Of a DNA stretch of 64,000 nt, positions 47,496 through 59,369 are shown piece by piece (position 1 is the first letter of the stretch; each line of letters opens with the position of its first letter). The notes beneath the pieces are model-generated. The model worked only from the letters and a program-made list of their open reading frames with translations. It was not told where the DNA came from and made no database searches. This DNA is from Zoroaster sp. YZ-2022. Taxonomy: Eukaryota > Echinodermata > Asteroidea > Forcipulatida > Zoroasteridae. A program made the position numbers and the translations under genes. The DNA is taken from assembly GCA_029582265.1 (NCBI GenBank), contig CM055819.1:7996135-8060134 (forward strand). The letters are read 5' to 3'.

Positions 47496-48659
47496 TTTTC
47501 AAAATCGTACATTATTAGCGAGGACGACGGTTTCGTCAAAATCACAATTCGTATCTGGAACTACACGAAAACGGTTGTAATAACTCCCAAAGAAATAAAT
47601 ACCTTCTCTAAGAATTTCGGTACAAATTGACCCTTATGTAGCAGAACAGTTGTTTTCACATTTGAACTGTTTTTCAAGAATAAATAATGTGATTAAGTTC
47701 AAATCATTGAAATGGACTTCAAACAAAGCATCGTTGGTAACCACATCATATTTTACAGGGTACTCTTTATATGAAAAAATAATAATAATGCAAAGTTCCT
47801 TTAAAAAACATTGTGACGTCATCATCACTGCCTGACAAAACTCGAACACCTATGTGTTTGTAATATCACAAACACTTCCATCTAGTTTTGTTCTGTTTTG
47901 TTCGTATTGTTGTGCTTGTAACGGTAATTATCTCAAACAAAATGACATAAAACACCGAATATCATATAAATAATTTGTCAACGTGAGATATGAAATCAAT
48001 AAATTTGAAGTCTTTTGATGACAGGCTAATTTAGTGTTTCATTACGTTTTCCGCCTGCTGTCGGCTCGTATTATATGGAGGTTTCAGCTCTTACTGAGAA
48101 AGACTATTGAATTTTAAACTTGCTTTCATTATTGCAATTTGATACTGTAAACAATTAAATTCAACAATTATGTGTGAAATTATTAATAATCTGTTTATAT
48201 TTGGATTATTGAAGGTATAAAAGTAAAGGTTGTGATTCTTATTGGTCAATTGTGCACTCTGTCAAACAAGACCCGTTGTCAGGTGATGAAGTTCAAGCCT
48301 TTTAAAACGCTCGCTGTAAAACGCGATGCGCGCATGAGCCTTTCAAAGGCTTGCCGTGCAGAAAGAGTTAAAACAATTTTAAATGTTTTTTAATCGAGTG
48401 GATTATTAATGGTTTATCTAATAATCAAAATTTACCCCCAATTGTCGAAGTTTTAACGAAATGTTCGTGACGTACACAAAGGCAGAGAATTTCTATACAT
48501 TCTCGGGGAGCTAGGCAGTATGTGGTTTGGTGCAGACTTTGATCGGTACAAACACTAAGCCCCATTGTATCATAGATTGTGGAAATTAGACTTGACTCAT
48601 ATTGACCTAAAGGATTTAAGCTTTACAACATGCTGGCAACGTGTTTACTGAAACAACTG

Positions 48660-49000
48660 ATTTAATTTTCCCCTACACGTCGGTGTAGGGCAAAATTAAT
48701 CAGTTTATCTCAACGCAAGAATTTGACCAACCTATATATATATATATATCGCGGAATCCGCTGCTATATGGGATTCTAGCCGGCCAATTGTCATCGGGCA
48801 AGCTCGGTGGTCGAGAGGTTAGACGTCTGCACTGTAAGCAGGAGGTCGTGGGTTCGAGTCCCGCCCGAGTCGCCTGTGTAGTTTTTCACAGACACTCGGA
48901 AAGCACTGAGTGTGCAGTGCTATACACACGTCGGTGTGGGCAAAATTAAATCAGCTGTTTATCTCCCGACGCAAAATTTCACCAACCTATATAAATGCAT
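48660..49000. mobile_element. tRNA-like SINE with a flanking tail copy
   Basis: tRNA-like head at about 48800-48873: gctcggtggtcgagaggtta (A box), ctgcactgtaagcag arm, gtgggttcgagtcccgcc (B box). The tail cacgtcggtgtgggcaaaat...caacctatata also occurs just upstream (48676-48740). Acceptor arms mismatch and base 33 is C, so a functional tRNA is unlikely. Confidence 0.55.
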
Positions 49001-49910
49001 GTTTCATTTGAAAGTTCGTAACATAATTCAAAATCAAGTTGAATGTAAAATCGCCATAAACACGGAATATCTCGCTTTGCGCTTTAGCGTTGATTCTCAA
49101 TTTGTTTGCCAATGAAAATACGGGCTATGATTGCACTGGTCTAGCAAAATGCTTCCGATGTGTCATTTTGTCATAAATGAAGTCAAACTTGACTAATTAT
49201 GGGTCACTGAGAATGGAAAAGATGCTACCGTTTAATGACTACAAGAGACAAGCCAAGAAGCGCAGAGTAGACACTGAATAAGGGCTGAACTATGTTACTA
49301 AAACAGGGCAGGTGACATAATATCAAGTTAAACAACCATAAACACATGAAAAGACCTGGGTTTACAATTCATGATTAAAATCTGCTATACACATATACAT
49401 AGTATAAAATGTAAAGTTAAATATCAAATCTAAAAATTTCTTTGTAAATTGACAGAAAGTGCTGTCAACAGAGTTGCCGGCACTTTGCCTGTTATTTATT
49501 TAACCGTTAATTTTGTAAAATATAATTACAGACCTGTTATTATTTGGCTTAGAAAGCAAACACATGCACATTTACTACACAACTGCTGTAAAAAAACAAG
49601 AATTCGCATAATTCGACTGTATTTTACAAATTCTATAGTTAAATTAAGAAAGTATGGGTAAAATAGAAATTGTGAAAATAAATACAATAATATTGATAGA
49701 TACAGGTTTATTTACATCCAAAAACATGTAAAGGAAAAACAGACAACAAATTGTAAAAATACAGAAATTTTTACAGTGCATTTTATATCGAAGCAGACAA
49801 CTTAAAAAAAAATTCACCAGTGTTATTATAACAAATATACTATGAAGGTAGGCCTATGTAGAATGACTATAACCAAGTGTTACCTACATGAAATGTGCCA
49901 TTAATGTCAA
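49000..49910. other. Intergenic, no gene seen
   Basis: AT-rich sequence without recognisable features. Confidence 0.4.
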
Positions 49911-49914
49911 GGCA

Positions 49915-51230
49915 GAGTCGTGACGTTTTGTTCCACAAACTGACGGGCAAGGTAAAAAAAAAAAAAGAAGCAGTGCAGTCTGGGAGACTTACGGTACCAA
50001 GCTTGTGAATGAAATACCCGGCGTGCGCATCTAGCATTGTGCATTCTCCCCATACACAGCTTATAGCACGGTTCGCTCGCGTCTAATTTTAGATTGCGGC
50101 CGGGGAGAAAGGGTTGGGACAAAGTGCGCACAACGCAGCTACATGTCTCATTCGCAAACGCCGATGCGCGTGGTGAACATCGTGGTGCGCGTATAGCTAT
50201 GACGACGGGTACATTGACTGTGTGTGTAAGACGTATGCACTGTTCAAATAGCTGTGTGCGTCAATAACTTTCTCTGCGCGCTGCAAACGTATACGTGCAC
50301 GTACGTGTATTATAACGCTTAGGACAACATTTTCTGAATCATTTACGTTAGAAATCTTAAAATATTGGCAAGGGTCAACGGACAGATTTCCGTAAAACTC
50401 TCTTGAAAGGTAAATCAACATTTTTTATTCAGATTAAGGAAAAGTCAGAGGGTCATAATTTTACAGAATCTTCTGTTCGTTGACACTGTTTTTGTTGCAA
50501 TTCAGGGTGTCATTTCATTATGTGTTTCTGTAAAAAGAATTACATTAAAATTTTCAGTTTTACAAAATTTTTTTAAAAATGTGACAGTTGTGTTTTCGTT
50601 GTGATTATTAATGGTTAATTTAATTATTATAAAAGGTATGATAATTTAAATATTAAACCGTTTCGCAATGTTTTTGCCCTGTCACATTAATGGTATATAC
50701 AATGCGCGTCAAACTTCGGATCACGTGAGACCCTTCCTCCCCTGATTGCGGCTAGTTCTCTAAACTGTAAAATGGTGTTTTTGAATCCAAACACTTTCTA
50801 AACATGACTTGTACGCACTTTTTCACGCGTTGTGCATTTCTGTGCCATGTGTTTGAACGCTGTTTCTGTGACATGTACAGGGGATGGCGTTTAGCATTTA
50901 AACGCATTCGTAAACGCGTTTATTGTAAACGTTTTTCACATGTTTAGCCTAAAACATGTTTAGATTGTGCTTTCTGTGATGTGTGTTTGTATGAACAGGT
51001 GTCAAAAAGTACGTTTAGCTTTGTGACATGTACAGAGGATGCCGTTTAGCGTTTAAACGCATTCCTAAACGTGTTTATTTTGCGTGTGTTTAAATTCTAA
51101 ACACCATGTTTACAGTGTAGCTTCGTAGAAACGCATATTCCATGATGCTCCACGGCAGGTCAGGCAGGGGGAGCAAAACTCATAATCATGCTCGTTGTGC
51201 GTGCGCGCATTTGGAGGAAAATGCCGTAGT
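49915..51230 (-). repeat. Dispersed repeat shared with 17300-17600, carrying an inserted element
   Basis: Left end cgtgacgttttgttccac and gaagcagtgcagtctgg, right end ggcaggtcaggcagggggag and tatagcaggctggcacac mirror the segments at 17300-17600 on the other strand. The element at 50762 lies inside it. Confidence 0.4.
50762..51117. mobile_element. TA-flanked element built from GTTTA / AAACGC words
   Basis: Left tip aactgtaaaatggtgttttt, right tip caccatgtttacagtg, TA on both sides. Inside, a unit of about 150 bp with gtgacatgtacag, gatg-cgtttagc, ttaaacgcattc-taaacg is present twice. Non-coding. Confidence 0.55.
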
Positions 51231-51589
51231 ATGGATTATAGCAGGCTGGCACACTAGACTTGTGCTATGGACTTAGTATTTAGATGTAGAATAGAATAAC
51301 ACATGCAGTATACAAAATACGTAAAGTTCATGGTATTTCGTGCCGCCATTCCAAAATGTCGAGGATAAATGATTTGATTTAACACCACAGACGCATGTAG
51401 GCGTGTTTAAATGGACAACCTCCTCGAATTAAGAGGCATTTGACTACTTCGCAAATATACGCGCGTTGTGCATCTCGGTCTTGCAGCACATAGTCACCAT
51501 TCATTTCCCCTAACATACGTTACTACTTGGTTTAAAGTTGTTCAGGTAGTTGTAACATTGATAGACAATATCTTGAGAGTTATACAGTC

Positions 51590-51905
51590 AGTTTTGCAGT
51601 ATTTTGTCGTTAGCTAGACCAACATGCTTTATGCAAATCGGCTTGCGTGCACACTGGTATTTGCAAGGAGAACTATCCTTTATTTCGTAAGTCGATACGT
51701 AATATGCACGCGCATTGGTAGTACGCGCGTTCTTTTCGCTACTTCAGTTCCAAAGCTGGCATACCGTTGTGTGTAATTTAACCTAAGTTACTGAGGCAGA
51801 ATTACTAACTAGAAAACGTAAGGGTGGTCAATGCATTTCCAGTGGGCTTCTGATGATTGTTGGAGCCAGTACGTGCGAAGTGGGTGTGGTTTATGTTGGA
51901 TTACA
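51590..51905 (+). repeat. Dispersed repeat R, third copy
   Basis: cgttagctagaccaacatgc, cgtaagtcgatacgtaatat and ggagccagtacgtgcgaagt match the copies at 23210 and 28560. Confidence 0.65.
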
Positions 51906-52457
51906 TCACGCTTACCAACAAGATAATCTGAACTACCGTGCTCAAGACGCGTCGATTCATCAGTGGATGGAACACGTAAGCGAGGATTGTGCACATGCTC
52001 GTGTACAGAACATGAGAATTCCAAACATGCTACATTTAACTCTACTTGTCTATTCACACCCATTCGGGAAATCAGCGAGCCTTGAGATTTTCTTGGCTAT
52101 CTCCATGGCAACAAACCGGTCACACATTGGCACGCGACTCCAATGCAACTCCATCACATCTCTGAAAACATAAGTAGACATGTACTACCAGTCACTGCCA
52201 GTTCGTGCACTCCAACGCATCTCCATCGCATCTCTGAAAACATAAGTAGGACGTATTACCAATCATGTCAGTGCGTGGACTAGCCGTAAACACAGCTATT
52301 GACATTCCGCGTTGGATGGTGAATTTTCCGGACATTATCGTTGACATAGTATCGCAGATTTCAGACGGTATCGTGATACACTGATTTTCTTGGCATACAA
52401 CGTGAATTTCCCGTAAACCTGAAAACGAATCTTATTTCATTGTGTTACAAACGTATC

Positions 52458-53742
52458 ATGGAAACCACTTTGGGAAGTACAGTTGTCACCACTGGATGGA
52501 GTTGATTACTGCTGTGCAAGAAACTCTACCTACGTGGCCCAATGACTCTATCTATGGATATGATGAGAATATTACCTGTCAAATACCACTACCAGTGCCT
52601 GGACCGATTCCTCATCTGAAGATCCCAAACCCCACCAGGATTACCCCCAATAACCATTTTATGATACTTAAAGGCTATCCTGTGTTTTGCTGTTCTCATC
52701 GCTACTTTTTCGGGAACGTCCTGATCATTTATGCTTATGCTACAACCAAAAGCTTCGCACATACACGAATCGTTTAATTATTGTAGCGGTTGCTGATTTA
52801 GTCAGTGGAGGCATAACGCCAGGATTCTAAACATTCCGTGGATCATTGTTACTGGCCATTCAGTGAATTACTTTGCCTTGGCATGATATACATCAATCAC
52901 GTTTTCATTCATGCCACGTTTTTGATGACTATGATCATTTGCTTTGACAGGTTCTGGGCACTGAACATGCCGCTGAATCATTTGAAGGGTAAAACTACCA
53001 AACGCGCTCACTGATGATATCCGTCGTTACATTATACCAATCTTCGTATGGACTCCGTTAGTTATTATATTTCCATATATTGGGTTAACTACAAGGTAAG
53101 TCCCCCTATATGCGCTCCATCATATGGTTATCATCCAGAGATACTTTATTTGGAGTGCTGGTCATGTCATGGATTCGATTACTGTTACCGTAATCCTGTA
53201 TGTCTCGTCTATAGTGCTGTCATCCGTAAAGGCCACGGCAAGAAACGAGGCATTGGCGAGCGCGTAGCTCAGATTTCTTCAAGACGGTATCTATCGAAAG
53301 AGTCAAAGAAACAAAGCGGCTACACAAAGAAATATTCCCCAAACAATGAACAAATTACCGAAAACTCCCCAACTACGAATCCTGTAGAACCGATATCAAC
53401 TAATGACCAAGTCTATAGTGTATTCACAATGTCACTGGGTGTGACAAACCAAGCCTACAACGAAGAAACCGAAGATGATGATGATCACTCTAACAAACAC
53501 GGAGCTCGACGAAACCAACTTCTGTGAGACTACAGCAACCTTAAATCAAATAAAACGACCCGTCGTTAAAAGTTTGAATTCTCAAGAAGTTCTAAACGCG
53601 AAGGTTATTTGGCTAAGTATTCGGGCAACTCGTACGTTGACTTACATTCTGATATGTATGGTTACATCTGGACTACCATGGTCCGGCTGCTTTAGTGGCG
53701 TACGCTAATCCCAGACTAACTGTTCATGTTAGCACGTCAATG
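52458..53742 (+). pseudogene. Broken class A GPCR (aminergic, muscarinic-like), exon 1: N-terminus to TM6
   Basis: Receptor pieces appear in the right order but in changing frames. TM1: ILCFAVLIATF (52677) then, shifted, GNVLIIYAYATTKS. TM2: LIIVAVADLVSGG (52774). TM3: FLMTMIICFDRFWALNMPL with DRF in place of DRY (52946-52954), then KTTKRA. TM4: IPIFVWTPLVIIFPYIGL (53034). TM5: SITVTVILYVSSIVL (53175). A long third loop follows, ending in TM6 RATRTLTYILICMVTSGLPW (about 53612-53675). At least six frame changes and several stops. N-terminus has ENITC, a glycosylation site. It ends at donor gtaagt (53743). DRFWAL-MPL and KTTKRA resemble muscarinic and histamine receptors; exact ligand unknown. 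FLII exons nearby are intact, so sequencing error is an unlikely cause. Confidence 0.8.
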
Positions 53743-54012
53743 GTAAGTTCATGTAAGACAACTAAATATTTGTTAAATAATCTTTGTCCATCTGCATATC
53801 ACGTGGCAGAAATACATAGTGTGTGCATCGTCCATCGTTTTGGATGTTATTTTAATTAACAAAATGAGATATTATAATTTACGTCACAAATAATTTACGT
53901 CACAAATAATGCCAAGTACCAGCCCCAAACCATCACACATTTATGATACAGGGCACGGTTACCTCAAAATAATAATCATGGTTTATTTGTCTCCTTCTGT
54001 TTTTAATTCTAC

Positions 54013-54334
54013 GGAGCCCCAAAGGGACATGATAAAAAAATTCGAGAGTGAAAAAAATTTCGAGGTGAAAACAAATTTTCGAGAGGAAAAAATTCGAGAG
54101 GGCGAAACAAATTCACTGATTGAACGACTCGACTCACAACTTACCTGTCTAGATGATAGATTCTGTCACCAACTTGACCCACAGCCGGTTATCTCGTTTG
54201 CACGAGATAATATTTTTTCGCTCTCGATTTTTTTCTCTCTCAATTTTATTTTCTCTCAAATTTTTTCCCTTTTCCCTCTCGAAATTTTTTTTTTTTTCTC
54301 AAAAGTTTTTTTCGTCATGTCCTTTAGGGGGTCC
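54013..54334. mobile_element. MITE with CCCCAAAGGGACATGA-type ends
   Basis: Left ggagccccaaagggacatga, right tcatgtcctttagggggtcc, inverted with few mismatches. Interior is TC-rich right, GA-rich left (gagag-aaaaaa words), so it forms a long weak hairpin. 322 bp, in the GPCR intron. Confidence 0.7.
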
Positions 54335-55216
54335 GCACAAATCTCTACTTTTTGGTTTTATGAGATTAGATATATACTGTCCAATAATTGTTAGTTTATC
54401 TCGAAAATGTTGGGAAAAGTAAGGAAAACCAAACATTTCAGGTATTTTTCTGTTTGTTAAGCATGTCAAGTGGTTCTCGACCTCTGTCCAAATCAGCATT
54501 GAGTATGCGCTCCAGTAAATTAAATCCAGAGAAAATGCATTCATATTTATCGTATTTATTCCAACAGGGAATTCACGTCTCTTGAAGACTAACATTCATT
54601 TGTATCGAAGTAATATCAAGTAGTATCGAATACCGAAGTAATTCTTTTAAAACCCCTATACACTGTTGGCAATCTCGAGGGAAAATACGGAAAGTCCATT
54701 CATGATCGCAGTTTTACATGCAACTAATTTGGGTTGCAATGGTATCACCAAATATTCCATTCTGAAATCCTAGAATTTTAATAAAATTATAAAACAATTT
54801 CATGACTAAATTCTTGTCCTCGGCAGGGGACTAAATTCATCTTAACTATGAATAAAAATTTGGCACATTTGAATACGTGTTCAAGATATGTCTATCTTGA
54901 TTCAAAAAGTAACGAGTTTTGCCAGCATTACCAATCATTAAGTATTGATCTGATATCTTTAACGAGTCAATTATTATTAAACAATTGAAGAGTTTTCAAG
55001 CTGCTGTAGGTCCAGCCTGAGCCCAATATTAAGATTAGTATAGAAATGTGTATATATTTATCAGCTCTTTCTGCAGGTATATTTGTTTTATTCCAAAGTG
55101 CAAACAAAATATAGTTTGAATTTGTTTACTCCGTTCCAAAACGGGTCATATGTCCATCAACTGAATTGTTCCACCCAGTATTAGTGAAAGCCCTACACAG
55201 ATTTACATGACACTTA

Positions 55217-55769
55217 TGCCCCAGTCACATTTGCCAAGGCGGCCGTAGGGTCTATAATATCTACGGCCAGTAGCAATTATCGGGCCGCCGCAGCATTCCC
55301 ACGGTGTCATACACCAGCAGTCACATATGTAAAGGTAGCCCCACGGCATATTTAGAATTTTGGAGACAGAAAACCTGCGGCTGCCGTACGGCCTTTTAAG
55401 TGATGACGCACGGTTGCCTCAAGGCGACCATGCGGCGGCCGTAGGGTTTTGACAAATAGCACGGCAGACCCACGGTCGCCGTACGGTCGCTGCAGGAGAC
55501 CTACGGCGAGCGTACGGCGACCCTGCGGCCAGACGACGTCAGCGCCTGGAGTATTTATGGCTACGGCGTGTCATTGCTGCGGCGAACCTGGAAAGAAAAA
55601 GTTATAACGCCGCGCTATGATCTCACGGCGACCCTACGGTCCGTAAAGATAGGGATACCCCCTAAGGCCACCTGAGGCCCCACCAAATCCTCTCGGCCCC
55701 CCAGGTATCTCTCCATTTTGGGGTCTACGGCTGCCGTATCCTAGCCGTAGGGCAAATGTGACTGGGGCA
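55217..55769. mobile_element. Harbinger-like element packed with CTACGGC / GCCGTAG words
   Basis: Ends TGCCCCAGTCACATTTGCC are perfect inverted repeats (19 bases) with TTA duplicated at 55214-55216 and 55770-55772. Interior, strikingly GC-rich, repeats tacggc, gccgta, cctacgg, cggcga on both strands over nearly its whole length. Its tips resemble those of 31846 (TGCxxCAGTCACA). No coding frame. Confidence 0.75.
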
Positions 55770-55999
55770 TTACTGATGATAATAATAGACTGTGTGCTGC
55801 AGCTCCGAGTCATATGACATCCCGCAGCCGCAATCAGTCCTTCACGTTGGTCCTCAGCCACTGGCCTTGTCATGGGCACGTTGCCGTAGGCAATGGGTTA
55901 TCTCGCTGTACGGAGGGTCGAGTCAGCCTGTTTGAGGTCGAACGTATTGTGCCAGTAGATTTGTGCAGTGCCGTCCTTGTCGGGGTTTGTAGGCTTGTG

Positions 56000-58950
56000 A
56001 GCCAGTAACGCAAGTCTAGTGCCCTCTGAGCGGTGTGTCAGGGTCCATACGTAGGACATGGGCTAACATTGACCATCTTTGCTTTGCGACCTTTGAGGAG
56101 GGGTTCTTCGTTGCACAGTTCGTAAAGTGCCTGGTTGCTGATAAGGCTTTTTGGCCAGATGACCTGTGATGGTGCGGATGTGTCTTCGGTGGCACGCATC
56201 CAGCAATAAGCATGGTTTGGGGTACTGCCCAGCTGTTGCAATTATAGCATGATTGATACGCAGTATGCGTCATAGAGACGGAGTCTTGTCTTCAGCAGGA
56301 TTTGGCTCACGACTCCAGAGTTTCCTTAATCAGATGGAATGTACATTGCCTTGTATGCAGCGGGCTGTGATGTCTGAAGTGCTGCACGTAAGGCCTAGGG
56401 TCTTATTCTTGCGCCATCTCTCATTGCCGCGGAGAGCCTTGCCATACAGTCTGTCTCCGTGGCTTCTGCAAAGGTATACATGACTAAACTCTGTCTTCGT
56501 CTCGTCCATGAACAGATTGTTGGCTTTCAGTTTCTCTGCTGCTACTGGCTGGAGCTGGTCCAGAGGTTTCTTTTCTTCGCCCGAAGTCAACATCGTCTGC
56601 GTATTCCATTTCTAATGGCATACCTAGGCTGGAAACTGGTGGGTTTGGCCTGTTGGAGCTTTCTCGGACGGATGAGGTGCAGCAGCAAGGTAGCAGGTGA
56701 AAAGGACTGGTGAGAGCTGTCACCCTGGGGATCCTATTGAGGTCTCAATGAGTCGGACAGGTCCTTTTCACGGAACCTGAGCTTGTCCTTGCTCAGTGAT
56801 CTTACTGGTCTTAGGTTCATCATCGTTGCAGCCTGCTTGCAGTACGACATCTAGGATGCGTTTCCGCTTGATGGTATCGAAGGCTCGCGACATATCGATG
56901 CCCATCTTGTGGAAGTCCCATTTCTTTGTCATCACTACTGAGGTCAGCATGCGTTGTGCCCATACAATGTCTCCCAGCTTCTGCCTCTTTTAAAACCACT
57001 TTGGTAGGGTCCGGTGAAGCGGTCGATCTTGTCTCTGATGCGGCGCAGAGGATGATGGACAGGATCTTTCTTATGCTGTTTAGCAGGGCTATCGGCCGGA
57101 GGTTGGCTGGTGGGCCGGGGGCTTCTTTGGCTTGGGCAGGTGAAAAGTGTGCCTTCTCCTAGTGTCTCTATGGGCATGTGGTGTTCAAACGATGGTTGAT
57201 GGTTTTGGCAATGGGCGGAGACAATATTTTTGAGTTCTTGAAGAGCTCGCTGTTGATACCATCTGGACCGGCAGCACGGCCGTTTTGGAGTGCGGTGATG
57301 GCAGTCTTGACTTCCTCCTCGGTTATCAGGTCTGGGTGGCCGTGGGTGCCCTCAAATGGTTGCAGCAGTTCATCCTGTTGGTCGGTAAACTGCTGCTGGA
57401 ACCAGTCTTTGATGGCTTTGCTTTGCCTTTGTCCGTTCCCATGAGGTTACCTTCGGTGTCTTGGACAATGATGGGCGGGGTTGGTTTCGTTGAGCGGAGC
57501 TGCTTTGCTGCACGGAACATTTGCGACAGTCATCGGTTGAAGTGATTTGGTCTGCGGGCATCTGCCTCTTCCACTGCAACTTCCTTCAACCTTTTGGATA
57601 TGAGGCGCAGGATGTTGTTGCGCTCCTTCCGGAGGGTGCGGTCTTCTTGTGCCGTGCTGGTAGATCTTGAGCTTCAGTGCTTTTTGTTGTTCTGACAACT
57701 TGGTGACTATGGGATCTGCTATGTGGTATGCTGTTCCTCTTTTGATCTCGCCAACTATCTTTCTGCTGAGGGTCTTCATGCAATCCAGTAGGTCAGTCAG
57801 TGCTTCATTTGGGTCCTGGCTCAGGTGGTGTTCGGTCAGTGTATTCTGCAGTTGTTTCTGGTATGACTGTTACAAAAGGGTCTTTGCAGGCTTGTCGATG
57901 TCAATGCATGCCTGGCCTGTGCCTTTGGGTGATGCTTGTGCACTAGATGAAGTCTGTCATCCTGGGTCGTGTCTGACGAGTTTGTGGTCAGATTCAGTCG
58001 TGCCTCCACGGGAGCGCAGTCTTTGAGTATTGCAGTGGCTCTTCTGGCATAGTGCATAGTCAATCTGATTGAAAACTGCCTTGGTGACCTTGAGCCTGTC
58101 GCTCGGTTGCTATCAGCGATATGACCTGTCCATGTTGTTCGGTGTCTACATGGGTGTTTGAAGGCTGTGTTGCTGGCAAAGACCGTTGGTTGATGGGAAG
58201 TCAGAAAGGCTTCACCATTTGAGTTGCGTGTGCCCATACTGAGGAACCCATGTTGGAATGAACGCCAGCCTCAGCATCTTCGGGGTGAGCTTTCCCAGTT
58301 TGGAGTTGAAATCACCGCAGATGAAGGCTTCCATCTGCGGGATGGTTATCACGAAACTATTTCTGCATAAAGTTGTCCGGGGGGGTTGAATCCTCTGCTG
58401 CACGTTCGCTGGTGGGTCCATAGGCATTGACCACCGGCATTTCAATTGTAGTCCACTTCTTGAGGGAGATGAGATCTAGTATGGAGACGATCGCTTACGT
58501 GCTTGTATGAGTTAATGTGGTTAAAGTCTGGACTGATGACAAAGCCTAGACCGGTAGGAGGCTCCTTCTGTTCACCAGTACCAGCGTGACCCGACTGAAG
58601 TGTCTGTTCCCAGTGGTCTTTGATCTTTGTCTCTTGGATGCACAGATGTCGATGTTGTAGTGTTGCAATCTGTGCCTAGTGTCTCTCTTTGATGCGCAGA
58701 CGGGCCCGCGGACATTCCATGTACCGATGGCAAGCTCCCAGAGGAAGCTTGTCTGATGTGCCTGGCGCATGCTCGAGATTCACGTGGGGTAGACATAGTT
58801 GCTGGGGGTCGGGTTGTCCTTTTACCACCCAAGCTTTGCGGTTGTCAGCCCGAAACCATCAGCGATTGGTTTCGCAGCGTTGCTATTAAATACTTGCAGG
58901 GAAGGCCGGTGATTGATCACGGAGCTGCTTCCTTGAAGATGTAGCATCAA
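56000..58950 (-). mobile_element. APE-type non-LTR retrotransposon, decayed, in GPCR intron
   Basis: Minus strand. AP-endonuclease start ELAIGTWNVRGP with following NIDIC (about 58735-58630); RT finger-palm motif MGIDMSRAFDTI (about 56902-56870); catalytic box MEYADDVDF (YADD at 56603-56592); and a C-terminal RWSMLAHVLRMDPDTP block (about 56100-56040). Many frameshifts and stops, so not active. The clade is not resolved from these motifs. Confidence 0.8.
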
Positions 58951-59197
58951 TTATCCTTGAAATATTCCTGTTTGAAGTGTTGGCATTTTACTATGATCAA
59001 ATAACTATAAGTTTGCGTTCGCTGACATTTCCTTTTGACTGTGTTTTTCATTTACACAGAAGGTGCATTAAATGCCGTATCTTTTAAAAAGTTGAAACAA
59101 AACTCAGTGGCTTTCATTGGATACTGTGAAATATTTCAGCACTTTCATTATGTGTTTGTTTGTTTGTTTGTTTTACTTCAAAACTTTTATATTTCAG

Positions 59198-59364
59198 TTC
59201 TTTGCGTGGTTATCGCGAGCAGTTTTGCAACCCGTTCTGCTACTATCTGCAACCCGTTATTCAAGGAGGCTTTCCAGGTTTGCTGCTGCGCAGAAATGTC
59301 CCAAAGCACCGAAAATCGACAGGAAGAGCTCAGCATGGAGCCAATCAAATGTCACATAATATAA
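59198..59364 (+). pseudogene. Same GPCR, exon 2: TM7, helix 8 and C-terminal tail
   Basis: After a good acceptor (tttatatttcag) the sequence reads FFAWLSRAVL, then in the next frame NPFCYYL (the NPxxY motif of TM7), then in a third frame CNPLFKEAFQVCCCAEMSQS and a short tail to TAA. Helix 8 with palmitoylation-type cysteines fits an aminergic receptor. It follows exon 1 in order and orientation, with matching donor and acceptor; two frameshifts break it. Confidence 0.75.
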
Positions 59365-59369
59365 AATAG

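Noticed and set aside
48800..48873. Functional tRNA with a TGT anticodon
   Set aside because: C instead of T before the anticodon, unpaired acceptor arms, and repeated tail sequence on both sides.
51853..52173. A 106-residue frame starting [13 protein letters not shown] as a gene
   Set aside because: Its start lies in dispersed repeat R, and the same start motif recurs at 23463.
53048..53527. A separate 159-residue gene
   Set aside because: It is the third intracellular loop region of the broken GPCR read in one frame.
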